Shown: piece after piece, positions 17,642-26,684 of the stretch
Layout: each line of letters begins with the position of its first letter
Numbering within the stretch: position 1 is the stretch's first letter
Source of the DNA: Thermoguttaceae bacterium
Lineage (GTDB): Bacteria > Planctomycetota > Planctomycetia > Pirellulales > Thermoguttaceae
NCBI GenBank assembly: GCA_017436025.1
Contig: JAFSDX010000133.1
Span: 1-46,789 of the forward strand
Length of the DNA stretch: 46,789 nt
Direction: 5' to 3'
Position numbers and translations under genes: made by a program
Notes under the pieces: generated by a model
What the model was told of the DNA's origin: nothing
What the model saw: the letters and a program-made list of their open reading frames with translations, nothing else
Database searches by the model: none

Positions 17642-20530
17642 ATGGTGCGATTTCCGAAAAGTTCCGCGCGTCAAGAGGCAAGAGAAACGACGATGCTGAC
17701 GTTATCTAATTGTCTTGCAAAGACTTGCGACGAAGGTAGGCCGGGGTGCGACGTCTTGGCGCATTTGGTTTACGTCGGAAAAATCGCCGAAGCGCTTTGG
17801 GAGCGGTTGACGCCGGACGCGCAAGCGATTTTGCCGCGCGACGTCGCCGTGTTATTGGCCGCGTTACACGACGTCGGTAAAATTGCGCCCGGTTTTCAAG
17901 TTAAGATTTGGCAATCGGTTGCGAAAGAATATCGCGTTGACGAAGTTCGGCGTTTTCTTGAAACGAACGGCGAAGGCGAGAGCGCGCACGCGAAAATCGG
18001 CTATTCGGCGCTGAAAAAGTCGTTCGGCAAATGGGCCGAGGCGGTCGGAATGCATCACGGCGAGTTGGCCGCTCAAGAGCCCGGCGCAATCGGTTGGCAG
18101 GCGCTACGCGATGAAGCGATCGACGAAATAACGCAAGTTTTCGGCCCGATACCGACGAATATCGCGAAGCCGACGCGGGAGCAAATCGAGTTGACGGCGG
18201 GATTTATCGTCGTCGCCGACTGGCTCGGTTCCGACGAAAATTTCTTGGTCGACGGCGTCGTTCCGGACGCGAACGAAGCGAAGAAACGCGCCGTCGAAAT
18301 TCTCGACGAAATCGGTTGGACGGTTCCTAAGCCGTTTGACGGCAAGACGTTTGACTCTCTTTTCGGCGACGCGGCGAACGGCGGAGAACGCTTCGAACCG
18401 AACGAGACGCAACGAGCGTTTCACGACGTCGCAACGGGGCCCGGCGTTTTTATCGTCGAGGCGCCGACCGGAACGGGAAAGACGGAAGCGGCGCTTTGGG
18501 GCGCGTATCGCCTCCTTCGCAACCGTTGCTGCAACGGGATTTACTTCGCGCTTCCGACGCGAACGACGAGCGACAAAATTCACGAGCGTTTCGAACCGTT
18601 TCTCGCTCGCGCTTGCGCCGATTCGCCGGTCGCTCGGTTGACGCACGGGACGGCTTGGACGCGAACGTCGAATGAAAGCGACGCGGCGTCAAAAGAAAAA
18701 ACGGCTCGAGAAAACGACTTGGCGTCAAATAAAAGTTCGGAAAGCGCAAGTCGTTGGAAAACGGAGGAATACGAGGTTGACGCGAGCGGAAAAAACGAAA
18801 TCGAGAAGAGCGACGGCAAGCGTTTTTTTGCGGACGGCGACTGGTTCCGCCCGTCGAAGCGCGCGCTTTTGCAGGCGTTTGGCGTCGGGACGGTCGACCA
18901 AGCGTTGTTGAGCGTTTTGCCGCAGAAACACGCGTTTTTGCGCTTGTTCGGCTTGGCCGGCAAGGTCGTAATCGTCGACGAAGCGCACAGTTACGACGCG
19001 TACACGGGCGGCTTGCTCGATACGTTGATCGCTAAATTATCGGAGGCGGGCGCGACGGTAATCGTTCTTTCGGCGACGTTGACGCGGCGTCGTCGCGAAG
19101 AGATTTTAGCGCTTGGCGCGGCGTCGAGCAAGGACGATTTAAACGAAACGACGTTAAGTAACGTTTCTTTGAGCGACGCGACGTCAAAAGATAATGAGGC
19201 TCCGTCGCCGGAAAGCGATTCTTATCCGTTGATTTCATTTAGGTTGCGTTCCGGTAAAACGGGAAGCGTCGCGACGTCGCCGCCTCCGAGTCGAACGATA
19301 AAAATCGAACGTTGCGAACGGGATTTACACGACGTCGTTAAACGAGCGGTCGAGGCGGCGGAGCGGGGCGAACTCGTTTTATGCGTCGCGAACACGGTCG
19401 ACCGAGCGCAGGCGCTTTACCGCTTGGCGAAGAGCGTTTCGAGCGCGCGGCTTCCGGCGGAGCGAATCGGACTTTTACACGGACGTTTCCCGACGCGTCG
19501 ACGCGAAACGATTGAAAACGAACAGTTTGCGATTTTCGGCAAAAACGGCGACCGGTCGAGCGGCGCGCTTCTTATCTCGACGCAGGTCGTCGAGCAGAGC
19601 GTCGACTTGGACGCCGACTTCCTGATTACCGACTTGGCGCCGACCGATATGCTTCTTCAACGAATCGGTCGACTTTGGCGACACAACCGACCGAATCGCA
19701 AGGCGTTAGAGCCGCGCGTTTTGATTGTTTATCCTCGAGAAAACGTCGAGACCGGCGGCGAGAAAAACGGCGACGCGTCGTTCAAAACTCGTTTGGAGGC
19801 CGACGCTTACGTTTACGCGCCTTACGTTCTTTGGCGAACGGCGGAGGTTTGGGGCCCTCTCGAAAAAATCGTCGCGCCGACCGACGTCCGCCACCTCTTA
19901 GAAGCGACGTATCGGGAACGCGAAGAAACGGAACCCGAGGTCGCGACAATGCTTAGCGAAATGAGGAAAGATATTAAGGATAAGCGGGACAATATTAAGG
20001 GCTTAAAGAATGCGGCGAAAAACGGGGAAACATATCCCGACCTAGAATGTCATACACGTTACGTTACCTCGCCGTCGGTGGACGTTTTACTTTTACGTCG
20101 AGTCGACGAGGGAACGAATCCGCCGACGATAACGACGCTTGATGGGAGCGAAATTAAATTAATGAAACGTATTTGGCGTTTTCGAGACGCGGTCGAGCTA
20201 ACGCGGTCGACGCTATCTTGTAGAAAAAACTCGAGGTGGGACGCCAGGCGTCCAACGAACGACGAAAAGGGGTTGACGTCGCAAGAATCGTCGGTATATA
20301 ATACGTTGCAGACAACCTATTTTAAATTGACGAAAAAAGACTCTTGGCGTGATTTTGCGGCGTTTACCGTCGACGAAGAGGGAAAGCTTTGGACGCTCGA
20401 CGGAATGGAAACGCCGTTTCGTTATAAAGATAACTTAGGTTTTTACGTGGAAAGCGTCGATAGGGCGCAAGGCGACGAGGCCGTAGATTATGAAGACGAC
20501 GGAGAATGTGATGAAGAAATCGAGTGGTGA
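17642..20530 (+). CDS. cas3: CRISPR-associated helicase-nuclease Cas3, type I-E
   Basis: 962 residues. Cas3 is recruited by Cascade to unwind and degrade target DNA. The N-terminal HD nuclease shows HDVGK at residues 76-80 and a later MHHGE. The helicase has Walker A APTGTGKT (residues 274-281), DEAH (446-449) and motif VI QRIGRLWRH (from 673). Two hydrophilic Ser/Asp/Lys-rich inserts occur, at about residues 345-390 and 498-530, in loops between helicase motifs; I do not know them from reference Cas3 proteins. The start has GAGGAG eight bases upstream. It heads the operon. The 3' end holds a possible promoter for cas8e and overlaps cas8e by 20 bases. Confidence 0.97.
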   Translation: MVRFPKSSARQEARETTMLTLSNCLAKTCDEGRPGCDVLAHLVYVGKIAEALWERLTPDAQAILPRDVAVLLAALHDVGKIAPGFQVKIWQSVAKEYRVDEVRRFLETNGEGESAHAKIGYSALKKSFGKWAEAVGMHHGELAAQEPGAIGWQALRDEAIDEITQVFGPIPTNIAKPTREQIELTAGFIVVADWLGSDENFLVDGVVPDANEAKKRAVEILDEIGWTVPKPFDGKTFDSLFGDAANGGERFEPNETQRAFHDVATGPGVFIVEAPTGTGKTEAALWGAYRLLRNRCCNGIYFALPTRTTSDKIHERFEPFLARACADSPVARLTHGTAWTRTSNESDAASKEKTARENDLASNKSSESASRWKTEEYEVDASGKNEIEKSDGKRFFADGDWFRPSKRALLQAFGVGTVDQALLSVLPQKHAFLRLFGLAGKVVIVDEAHSYDAYTGGLLDTLIAKLSEAGATVIVLSATLTRRRREEILALGAASSKDDLNETTLSNVSLSDATSKDNEAPSPESDSYPLISFRLRSGKTGSVATSPPPSRTIKIERCERDLHDVVKRAVEAAERGELVLCVANTVDRAQALYRLAKSVSSARLPAERIGLLHGRFPTRRRETIENEQFAIFGKNGDRSSGALLISTQVVEQSVDLDADFLITDLAPTDMLLQRIGRLWRHNRPNRKALEPRVLIVYPRENVETGGEKNGDASFKTRLEADAYVYAPYVLWRTAEVWGPLEKIVAPTDVRHLLEATYREREETEPEVATMLSEMRKDIKDKRDNIKGLKNAAKNGETYPDLECHTRYVTSPSVDVLLLRRVDEGTNPPTITTLDGSEIKLMKRIWRFRDAVELTRSTLSCRKNSRWDARRPTNDEKGLTSQESSVYNTLQTTYFKLTKKDSWRDFAAFTVDEEGKLWTLDGMETPFRYKDNLGFYVESVDRAQGDEAVDYEDDGECDEEIEW
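20273..20302 (+). promoter_or_regulatory. Possible intragenic promoter ahead of cas8e
   Basis: TTGACG (20273-20278), 18-base spacer, TATAAT (20297-20302), inside the 3' part of cas3 and about 210 bases upstream of the cas8e ATG. It could let the Cascade/adaptation genes be expressed apart from cas3. Confidence 0.45.
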
Positions 20531-22139
20531 GAGCGTCGGAACGTCGCGTTCGTTTAATCTGGTCGACGAGCCTTGGATTCCCGTGGTCGACGCGGCGGAC
20601 GAGACGTGTAAGGTCGGGTTACGCGAGTTGTTTGAGCGTTCGGAAGAATTAGTCGATTTATCGGTCGGAACGCTCGAACGGATATCGCTTTACCGTTTGT
20701 TGATTTGTATCGCGCAACGGGCGCTTGTATGCGACGAAAAAGGGGGCGGCGGACTGCAAAACAACGACGAGGACGAATGGCGCGAGGCGGGGGAGCGGTT
20801 TGTAGACGCGGCGCTCGTTTACCTCGACCAATGGCGCGACCGTTTCGATCTTTGGGGCGACCAACCGTTTTTGCAGGTGAAGGCGTTAACGTCGGCTAAG
20901 AAAAAGAAAGACGAGAAAAACAAAACGGATAAACTCGATTTTGGTTTAGCGGCGGGAAATAACAAGACGCTTTTTGACCAAGCGTCGACGCCGGAAGGAC
21001 GCGAACACGAATCGGATTGGTTAGCGCGTAATTTACTTGTTTATTTAGCGTTTTCGTCGAGTGGAACTATTGGAAAAGCGACGATCGGCAAACGCGAAAC
21101 CGGGGGAAATAGCAAAAACGCGCCTTGCGTTGAGCGTTGTATGCTGTTTACTTTTTTAAAAGGAAAAAATCTACGACAAACGATCGCTTGGAATATGATT
21201 CCGTTCGACGATGAAGATTTGGGAACGCCCGCTTGGGAGTACGACGATTGGGTTTCGGAATCGGCGATGGAAGAGCTTGCGGAATCGTACGCGGGACGTT
21301 TGGTTCCTGTCGCGCGGTTTGTTCGACTTGAAGAGGACGGACAAAATGTTGTTTTAGCCGACGGCGTTACTTATCCGCAGTTTAATCCTAAAAAACATTG
21401 GGTGAATCGCGAACCGATGGCGGCTATTATTGAAACGGGAGACAAAAAAGAACCGTGGAACTATGTAAAAATCGACCCCGACCGCAGACCGTGGCGTAGT
21501 TTGCACGCAATGTTGGATTGGAGCGCGTTTAAGGAGAAAAGTGATCGATGTAAAGGCGCTTGGAATTTAATGAATATCGCTCGGATTTCGGAAGAAGAGC
21601 GTAGAAAAAGTAAAAAATTTGCGATATGGGTAGGCGGGCTTAAAGCGAATCAAGGAAAGATAATCGATTCCGCTTATTGGAGCGCCAATATTCCGTGGAG
21701 TTACGTGAACGATACTAAAGAAAATACGCGAATTTCAACGTATGCGCGCGGCGTGAAACTTGCAAACGGCGCGGAAAAGCGTTTGATTGCCGCGATAAAA
21801 AAATATTGCGAACGTTTGGGCGCGTCGACGCAAACGAACGCGAAAAGCAGAACGTCGCTTGTCGTTCAAGCGAAGAATCGATTTTGGACGGCGCTCGAAC
21901 GCCGCGTCGACGAATTGATCGCCGAAGCCGCGGAAGATAAGAGCGGATTAAAACGTTGGAAGGAAACGTTAAAGAGAGAATTGATCGACGCTTACGAGAA
22001 GACGTGCGCTTGCGTAACGGCGCGGCAGATACGGGCGTTTGCCGAGGGAAAAGTCTTTTTATTCGGTTTGAACAACAAGTCCGGCGACGACAAGAACGCG
22101 TCGACCGATAAACCGAAAAGGACAAAAGCAAAGAAATAA
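20511..22139 (+). CDS. cas8e: Cascade large subunit Cas8e (Cse1/CasA)
   Basis: 542 residues. Cas8e recognises the PAM and starts R-loop formation in Cascade. The family N-terminal signature FNLVDEPWIPV is near residue 14, and the DRFDLWGDQPFLQV stretch is typical of Cse1. A Lys-rich segment follows near residue 130. The ATG at 20511 has GGAG upstream and is preferred to the ATG at 20490, which lacks one. It overlaps the end of cas3 by 20 bases, so it is translationally linked. AT content in this gene looks higher than in the housekeeping genes, fitting transfer of the locus (impression, not computed). Confidence 0.93.
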   Translation: MKKSSGESVGTSRSFNLVDEPWIPVVDAADETCKVGLRELFERSEELVDLSVGTLERISLYRLLICIAQRALVCDEKGGGGLQNNDEDEWREAGERFVDAALVYLDQWRDRFDLWGDQPFLQVKALTSAKKKKDEKNKTDKLDFGLAAGNNKTLFDQASTPEGREHESDWLARNLLVYLAFSSSGTIGKATIGKRETGGNSKNAPCVERCMLFTFLKGKNLRQTIAWNMIPFDDEDLGTPAWEYDDWVSESAMEELAESYAGRLVPVARFVRLEEDGQNVVLADGVTYPQFNPKKHWVNREPMAAIIETGDKKEPWNYVKIDPDRRPWRSLHAMLDWSAFKEKSDRCKGAWNLMNIARISEEERRKSKKFAIWVGGLKANQGKIIDSAYWSANIPWSYVNDTKENTRISTYARGVKLANGAEKRLIAAIKKYCERLGASTQTNAKSRTSLVVQAKNRFWTALERRVDELIAEAAEDKSGLKRWKETLKRELIDAYEKTCACVTARQIRAFAEGKVFLFGLNNKSGDDKNASTDKPKRTKAKK

Positions 22140-22179
22140 ACGTTGAAATGGAAAGTGTTAGCGAAAAGGAGCGGCGCTT

Positions 22180-22725
22180 ATGAACGAAAAGCGGAAGAAA
22201 AAAGTCGACGCTTTTATTCGGTTTTTGAAAAAGACGTCGAAGGCGGATAATCGCGGCGTTTTGGCGGACTTGCGACGCGGTTTCAGCGATGCGACGGCGG
22301 TTCGCGTTTGGCCGCATATCGGTAAATTTTGCGGCTCTGAAACGGAGCGGCTCGTATTTCGAACGGTCGCGGCGTGTTACGCGACGAATCCGTTAAACGA
22401 CGCCGATAAAAAAATCAACTTCGGAACGTCGGCGCGAAAATTGAAAGCCGAATTTCCCACCTTCGAAACGACGTTTCAACGTCTTCTTAACTGTCGAAGG
22501 CGAGAAGACGTTTGTAAACGCTTGCAAGGCGTTGTGTTAGCGATGAAAGCAAAGAACGTCGCCGTCAATTGGAGGCGATTAACTTGGGACTTGCTTTGCT
22601 GGAACGATCGGGTGAAAACGCGTTGGGCCGCTCAATTTTGGCCCGTCGGCGATTTTGCTGATTTCGAAGAGACGGAAAACGATGCCGAAGCGGAAAGCGA
22701 AGACGGCGAAGGAGGGGACGAATAA
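22180..22725 (+). CDS. cse2: Cascade small subunit Cse2 (CasB/Cas11e)
   Basis: 181 residues, helical and basic with an acidic tail (EETENDAEAESEDGEGGDE). Matches include RRGFSDATAVRVWPHI near residue 30 and NWRRLTWDLLCWND near 130; the arrangement fits Cse2, two copies of which form the inner belly of type I-E Cascade. AAAAGGAGCGG lies upstream of the ATG. The following gene starts two bases after its stop. Position between cas8e and the RAMP genes supports the call. Confidence 0.88.
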   Translation: MNEKRKKKVDAFIRFLKKTSKADNRGVLADLRRGFSDATAVRVWPHIGKFCGSETERLVFRTVAACYATNPLNDADKKINFGTSARKLKAEFPTFETTFQRLLNCRRREDVCKRLQGVVLAMKAKNVAVNWRRLTWDLLCWNDRVKTRWAAQFWPVGDFADFEETENDAEAESEDGEGGDE

Positions 22726-22727
22726 CG

Positions 22728-23339
22728 ATGTTTTTGACCCGCGTTCTCGTCGGAAGGGGAGACGAGATAAAGCTAGGATTGAAAGACCGTTACGACTGGC
22801 ACCAAGCGATTTGGCGCGCGTTTCCCGGGTATGAACGGGGGACGGAACAGCCGTTTCTTTGGCGGCTCGACGTCGGCGACGTTGCGTCGACGCTTTGGAT
22901 TTTGTCGGAAGCGGAACCGGCGACGCTCGGTTGGGGGCGGCAAGCGACGAAACCGGTCGCGGAAACGTTTCTAAAACACGCGAGATATGAGTTTGCGCTT
23001 TCCGCAAACCCGACGGTGATGCGCGTCGTGCGGCTTGAAGACGGGAGTCGCAAGAAAAACGGTTCTCGCACCGCGATTTACGACGCCGCGGAGCTAAAAG
23101 AGTGGCTGACGCGCAAGGGCGAGGCGGGCGGGTTCCGCGTCGAACAAGTCGACTTTGACCCGGCGGTTAAGGAGTCGTTTTACAAAGAAAAGACGAAACG
23201 CGGCACATTGTCGCGGGTCGAGTTTCGCGGCGTCTTGTCGCCGACAAATTTCGAGCTTTTCGAAGCGACTTGGAAAAACGGAATCGGAAGCGCTAAAGGC
23301 TTAGGTTTCGGACTCTTGCTGTTGAAACCTTTGGCGTAA
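22728..23339 (+). CDS. cas6e: CRISPR RNA endonuclease Cas6e (Cse3/CasE)
   Basis: 203 residues. Cas6e cuts the pre-crRNA at the base of the repeat hairpin and stays on the crRNA 3' end. The catalytic His is most likely His25 in DRYDWHQAIW, matching the His of the N-terminal RAMP fold in Cse3. The C-terminal Gly-rich RAMP loop GIGSAKGLGFGLLLLKPL is clear. It starts two bases after cse2 with GGAGGGG upstream. Its place between cse2 and cas7e differs from the usual order, where cas6e follows cas5e. Cleavage after the GTAGGG strand would leave an 8-nt handle ATGCTCCG. Confidence 0.93.
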   Translation: MFLTRVLVGRGDEIKLGLKDRYDWHQAIWRAFPGYERGTEQPFLWRLDVGDVASTLWILSEAEPATLGWGRQATKPVAETFLKHARYEFALSANPTVMRVVRLEDGSRKKNGSRTAIYDAAELKEWLTRKGEAGGFRVEQVDFDPAVKESFYKEKTKRGTLSRVEFRGVLSPTNFELFEATWKNGIGSAKGLGFGLLLLKPLA

Positions 23340-23437
23340 AATTTGACGACGGCGCTTTGTCGCTGAAAAAGACAGAATAACGAAAATAACGACGGAGTTT
23401 GCATTCGCAACCGTCGAAAATAGAGGAGATTAACGCG

Positions 23438-24517
23438 ATGAAATTGATCGAACTTCACCTGTTGCAATCGTTTCCGTTCACCTGCTTGAATCGCGACGAC
23501 GTCGGCGCTCCGAAAACGGCGTATTTTGGCGGCGTGCAACGGGCGCGCGTCAGCAGTCAGTCGTGGAAGCGGGCGATTCGCGAACGAGCGTTCGAACTGG
23601 AGCCGGAATACTTCGCCGGAAAACGCGGACTTTTTCACTCGGAAGCGTTGCGAAATAAGCTGATAGAGTTCGGATTCGACGCGAGTAAAGCGCAAAAGGA
23701 AGCCGAAAAAAAGATTAAAGCGTTAACGACGAACAAAGAGGATAAAAGCAAGCCGACGCTACTTTATCTTGCGCCGTCGGATATTGAGATTATCGCGAAA
23801 CTTATGGTTGAAGGCAAGGCGGATAAAAAAGGGCAAATGAAAGAGGCGACCGACGACGATATTTTAGACGCGGTGAAAGATTCGTCGCATTTGGACTTTG
23901 CCGATCTCGCGATTTTTGGTCGTATGGTGGCCGCCAAGTCGAAGTTAACGCTCGAAGGCGCCGGGATGTTCGCGCACGCGCTGTCGACGCACGAGGCGGC
24001 GAACGAAATCGACTTTTTTTCGGCGGTCGACGATACGAAACCGACCGACGACGCAGGAGCCGGGCATATCGGCGTTCTTGAAGCTAACTCCGCTTGTTAC
24101 TATCGTTACATCGGGTTGAACGTCGATTTGCTTTTCGACGACGCGCACCTTGGCAAGGTTGAAAAGGCCGATAGAGAGGCGGCGCTTAAAGCGTTTCTTC
24201 GCGCCGCGTTGGAGGCGGTTCCGAAAGCGCGCAAGAACTCGATGTTCGGTTACTCGTTGCCGGAATACGCTTTAGGGCTCGTGCGCAAAGGTCAGCCGCT
24301 GTCGTTGGTTAACGCGTTTGAAACGCCGGTGCGCGTTAAGTCGAGCGACGACGGAGGTTACCTTGAAAAGTCGGTCGAGGCGCTCGAAAAGCATCGCGAC
24401 AAATTGAACGCGATTTACGGACTGCAAAAGCAAGTCGCTTGCGAAGCTAAGTTGAGCGAAGACAAACCGTTGGACGCTTGGATCGAGGAAATCGTCGCGG
24501 CCGCGTTGGGGGAATGA
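23438..24517 (+). CDS. cas7e: Cascade backbone subunit Cas7e (Cse4/CasC)
   Basis: 359 residues. Six copies of Cas7e form the Cascade backbone along the crRNA spacer. Family stretches: MKLIELHLLQSFPFTCLNRD at the start, RARVSSQSWKRAIRE near residue 45, FADLAIFGRM near 155, AHALSTHEA near 180 and NSMFGYSLPEYAL near 270. The ATG at 23438 has AGAGGAGA upstream; an extension to 23399 lacks a binding site. A gap of 98 bases separates it from cas6e. Only seven bases separate it from cas5e. Confidence 0.95.
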   Translation: MKLIELHLLQSFPFTCLNRDDVGAPKTAYFGGVQRARVSSQSWKRAIRERAFELEPEYFAGKRGLFHSEALRNKLIEFGFDASKAQKEAEKKIKALTTNKEDKSKPTLLYLAPSDIEIIAKLMVEGKADKKGQMKEATDDDILDAVKDSSHLDFADLAIFGRMVAAKSKLTLEGAGMFAHALSTHEAANEIDFFSAVDDTKPTDDAGAGHIGVLEANSACYYRYIGLNVDLLFDDAHLGKVEKADREAALKAFLRAALEAVPKARKNSMFGYSLPEYALGLVRKGQPLSLVNAFETPVRVKSSDDGGYLEKSVEALEKHRDKLNAIYGLQKQVACEAKLSEDKPLDAWIEEIVAAALGE

Positions 24518-24524
24518 AACGTCG

Positions 24525-25349
24525 ATGAAAAAGAAGTTTTTGGCCCTTTACTTTGACGCGCCGTCGCTGGCGTTCGGGTTCGAGAGTCGGCACGACCGTC
24601 GGGGAACCGCGCCCTTTCCGACTCGAAGCGCCGTAACGGGAATACTTTGCGCCGCGTCCGGCGTCGAGCGCGGCGACGAGGCGTTCCTTGCGAAAATGGC
24701 GGCGCTCGAAATGGTCGCGTTGGAGCTACCGCGCGTCGTCGAAAAGTGGAAAGACGGTAAGTTGGGTAAAGCAAGACTTTCCGCGTCGAATTTGCTCGAC
24801 TATCACACCGTCGGCGGCGGGTACGACAAAAGCGACGAAATGAAAGTTCCGCGAAAAGCGGAAACAGGTAAACCTGAATGGAAAGATGGAAAATGGGTGT
24901 CGGCGCTTAGTTATCGCGAGTACCTAACCGACGTAAAGTTCGGCGTTATCGTCGGCGGCGACGCGGCGACGATCGAAGCGTTGGCGGCGAAATTAGCCGA
25001 TCCCGTTTGGGGCGTTTGGTTCGGCCGTAAATGTTGCGTTCCCGCAAGTCCGCTAATGCAAGGCGTTTACGACGATAAGGCAAGCGCGGCGCGACGCCTC
25101 TTCGACTTGTGCGAAATCGCCGAACTCCCGAAAAACGAAACGGACGACGAAGCGAAAAACGAACGTTACTATCGCTTGATTCGCGACGCGAAACCGGGCG
25201 ACGAAGAATCGCAAGTCGTTTACGACGTTCCGGTTACGTTCGAACGGAGTCGGCGCGGACTCGGCGAGGAATTTAAACGGCGACAAGTTGTCGTGTTGAC
25301 GCGAAATTACGACGACCGCGACGCTTTCGACGAAGATTTCGGGGAGTAA
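24525..25349 (+). CDS. cas5e: Cascade subunit Cas5e (CasD)
   Basis: 274 residues. Cas5e caps the crRNA 5' handle and binds Cas8e. The N-terminal RAMP strand FLALYFDAPSLAFGF is followed by TRSAVTGILCAA, a typical Cas5 helix, and the C-terminal part has FERSRRGLGEEFKRR. A loop in the middle (LDYHTVGGGYDKSDEMKVPR) matches the Cas5e thumb region. Length is slightly above E. coli Cas5e (224). The ribosome binding site is within the preceding stop region, so translation is probably coupled to cas7e. One base separates it from cas1. Confidence 0.92.
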   Translation: MKKKFLALYFDAPSLAFGFESRHDRRGTAPFPTRSAVTGILCAASGVERGDEAFLAKMAALEMVALELPRVVEKWKDGKLGKARLSASNLLDYHTVGGGYDKSDEMKVPRKAETGKPEWKDGKWVSALSYREYLTDVKFGVIVGGDAATIEALAAKLADPVWGVWFGRKCCVPASPLMQGVYDDKASAARRLFDLCEIAELPKNETDDEAKNERYYRLIRDAKPGDEESQVVYDVPVTFERSRRGLGEEFKRRQVVVLTRNYDDRDAFDEDFGE

Positions 25350-25350
25350 A

Positions 25351-26214
25351 ATGCCGATTTTCGAGAAACCGTCGCGCGACTCCTTGCCGCATTGCGACGA
25401 ACGTTGGACGCCGATCTACTTGGAACGCGGGCGCTTAGAAGTCGACGACTCGAGCGTCAAGTGGATCGGCGCCGACCGAACCGTTTTTCGCGTTCCGATC
25501 GCGACCGTTTCCGCGCTCGTTTTGGGCCCGGGAACGACCGTAACTCACGCCGCCGTCAAGGCTTGCGCCGAGTGCAACACGCCGATTATTTGGTCGGGCG
25601 AGCGGGGGACGCGATTCTACGCTTGCGGGATTTCGCCGACGCACGACAACGCGAACGCCAAGAAACACGCCGAGCTTTACGCGTCGCGCAAGTCGCGAAC
25701 GGAAGTCGCTAAACGTATGTTTTTACAACGGTTTCCGCAAGAAATCGTCGAAGGAAAAACGATCGAGTCGCTCCGCGGTTTGGAGGGCAAACGCGTCAAA
25801 GCGTTGTACGCCGAAATGGGCGAGCGCTACGGAGTGCAGTGGAAAGGTCGCAGTTATGATACGTCGCATTGGGATTTGGCCGACGGTATCAATCGCGCAA
25901 TTTCCGCCGCAAACGCTTCGCTTTACGCGTTTTGCGCTTCGTTTGTCGTCGGAATGGGGTTCCTGCCGCAACTCGGCTTCATTCACAAAACCGGCTCGCT
26001 TCCGTTTGTGTACGACGTCGCGGACGTTTACAAACCCGAGACGACGTTAAAGGCCGCGTTTCAAGCGCTTAGCGTCGACCCTGACGCCGACGAAACGCAG
26101 GTTTTGACGCTGTTAAAGCAAAAAATCGAAACCGCGAAGTTGGCGCGACGTATTCCGAAAGATATTTATCGTTGGCTCGGATTGAAGGAAGGGAAGGCAA
26201 GCGACATATTGTAA
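25351..26214 (+). CDS. cas1: CRISPR integrase Cas1, type I-E
   Basis: 287 residues. Cas1 with Cas2 inserts new spacers at the leader end. Active-site residues are Glu145 (LRGLEGKR), His212 (GFIHKTG), Asp222 and Asp225 (VYDVADVY); the same residues in E. coli Cas1 are 141, 208, 218 and 221, an even shift of four. The start directly follows the cas5e stop by one base, so translation is coupled. The closest family is I-E Cas1. All catalytic residues are intact. Confidence 0.97.
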   Translation: MPIFEKPSRDSLPHCDERWTPIYLERGRLEVDDSSVKWIGADRTVFRVPIATVSALVLGPGTTVTHAAVKACAECNTPIIWSGERGTRFYACGISPTHDNANAKKHAELYASRKSRTEVAKRMFLQRFPQEIVEGKTIESLRGLEGKRVKALYAEMGERYGVQWKGRSYDTSHWDLADGINRAISAANASLYAFCASFVVGMGFLPQLGFIHKTGSLPFVYDVADVYKPETTLKAAFQALSVDPDADETQVLTLLKQKIETAKLARRIPKDIYRWLGLKEGKASDIL

Positions 26215-26274
26215 ATGTTGGGTAAGCGGCGTTAAATAAGACGTTGTCTTGGCCGAAAAAGAAAGCGGAACAAA

Positions 26275-26586
26275 ATGACGGTCATCGTAATCAACGACGC
26301 GACGCCGGCGATTCGCGGGTATCTAAAGCGTTGGTTTGTCGAGCCTAAGCCGAACGTGTTCGTCGGAACGGTCAACCGGCGCGTGCGCAAACGCGTTCTC
26401 GAGTACGCGCGGCGCAACGCTCCGGGGATCGGCTTGTTGGCGATTAGCTCCGACAACAGTTCGCAAGGCTTTGAAATTGAGTCGTTTGGCGAAACGGATC
26501 GGCGACCGACGCGAATTTGCGGAATCAACGTAATCGCCGAAAAATGGAGCGAGGAAGAGGAAAACGTCGACGGGCAAACGTTCTAA
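26275..26586 (+). CDS. cas2: CRISPR adaptation protein Cas2, type I-E
   Basis: 103 residues. Cas2e dimers bridge two Cas1 dimers in the integrase. Typical I-E pattern: MTVIVINDATPAIRGYLKRW at the start, then FVGTVNRRVRKRVLEYARR and IGLLAISSDNSSQGFEIESFG. It is about ten residues longer than E. coli Cas2e, with an acidic C-terminal tail, and is not fused to any nuclease domain. The next gene encodes an exonuclease instead. The 60-base gap after cas1 has no obvious promoter. Confidence 0.95.
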   Translation: MTVIVINDATPAIRGYLKRWFVEPKPNVFVGTVNRRVRKRVLEYARRNAPGIGLLAISSDNSSQGFEIESFGETDRRPTRICGINVIAEKWSEEEENVDGQTF

Positions 26587-26684
26587 GTCCTTTAAGAACG
26601 ATGGTTAAATGAATGCGAAAACAACGGGAGCTAACGTAAATTTCGGCGTCGGCAAGACGTCGCAAAATTGACGAAAACGGCGAT

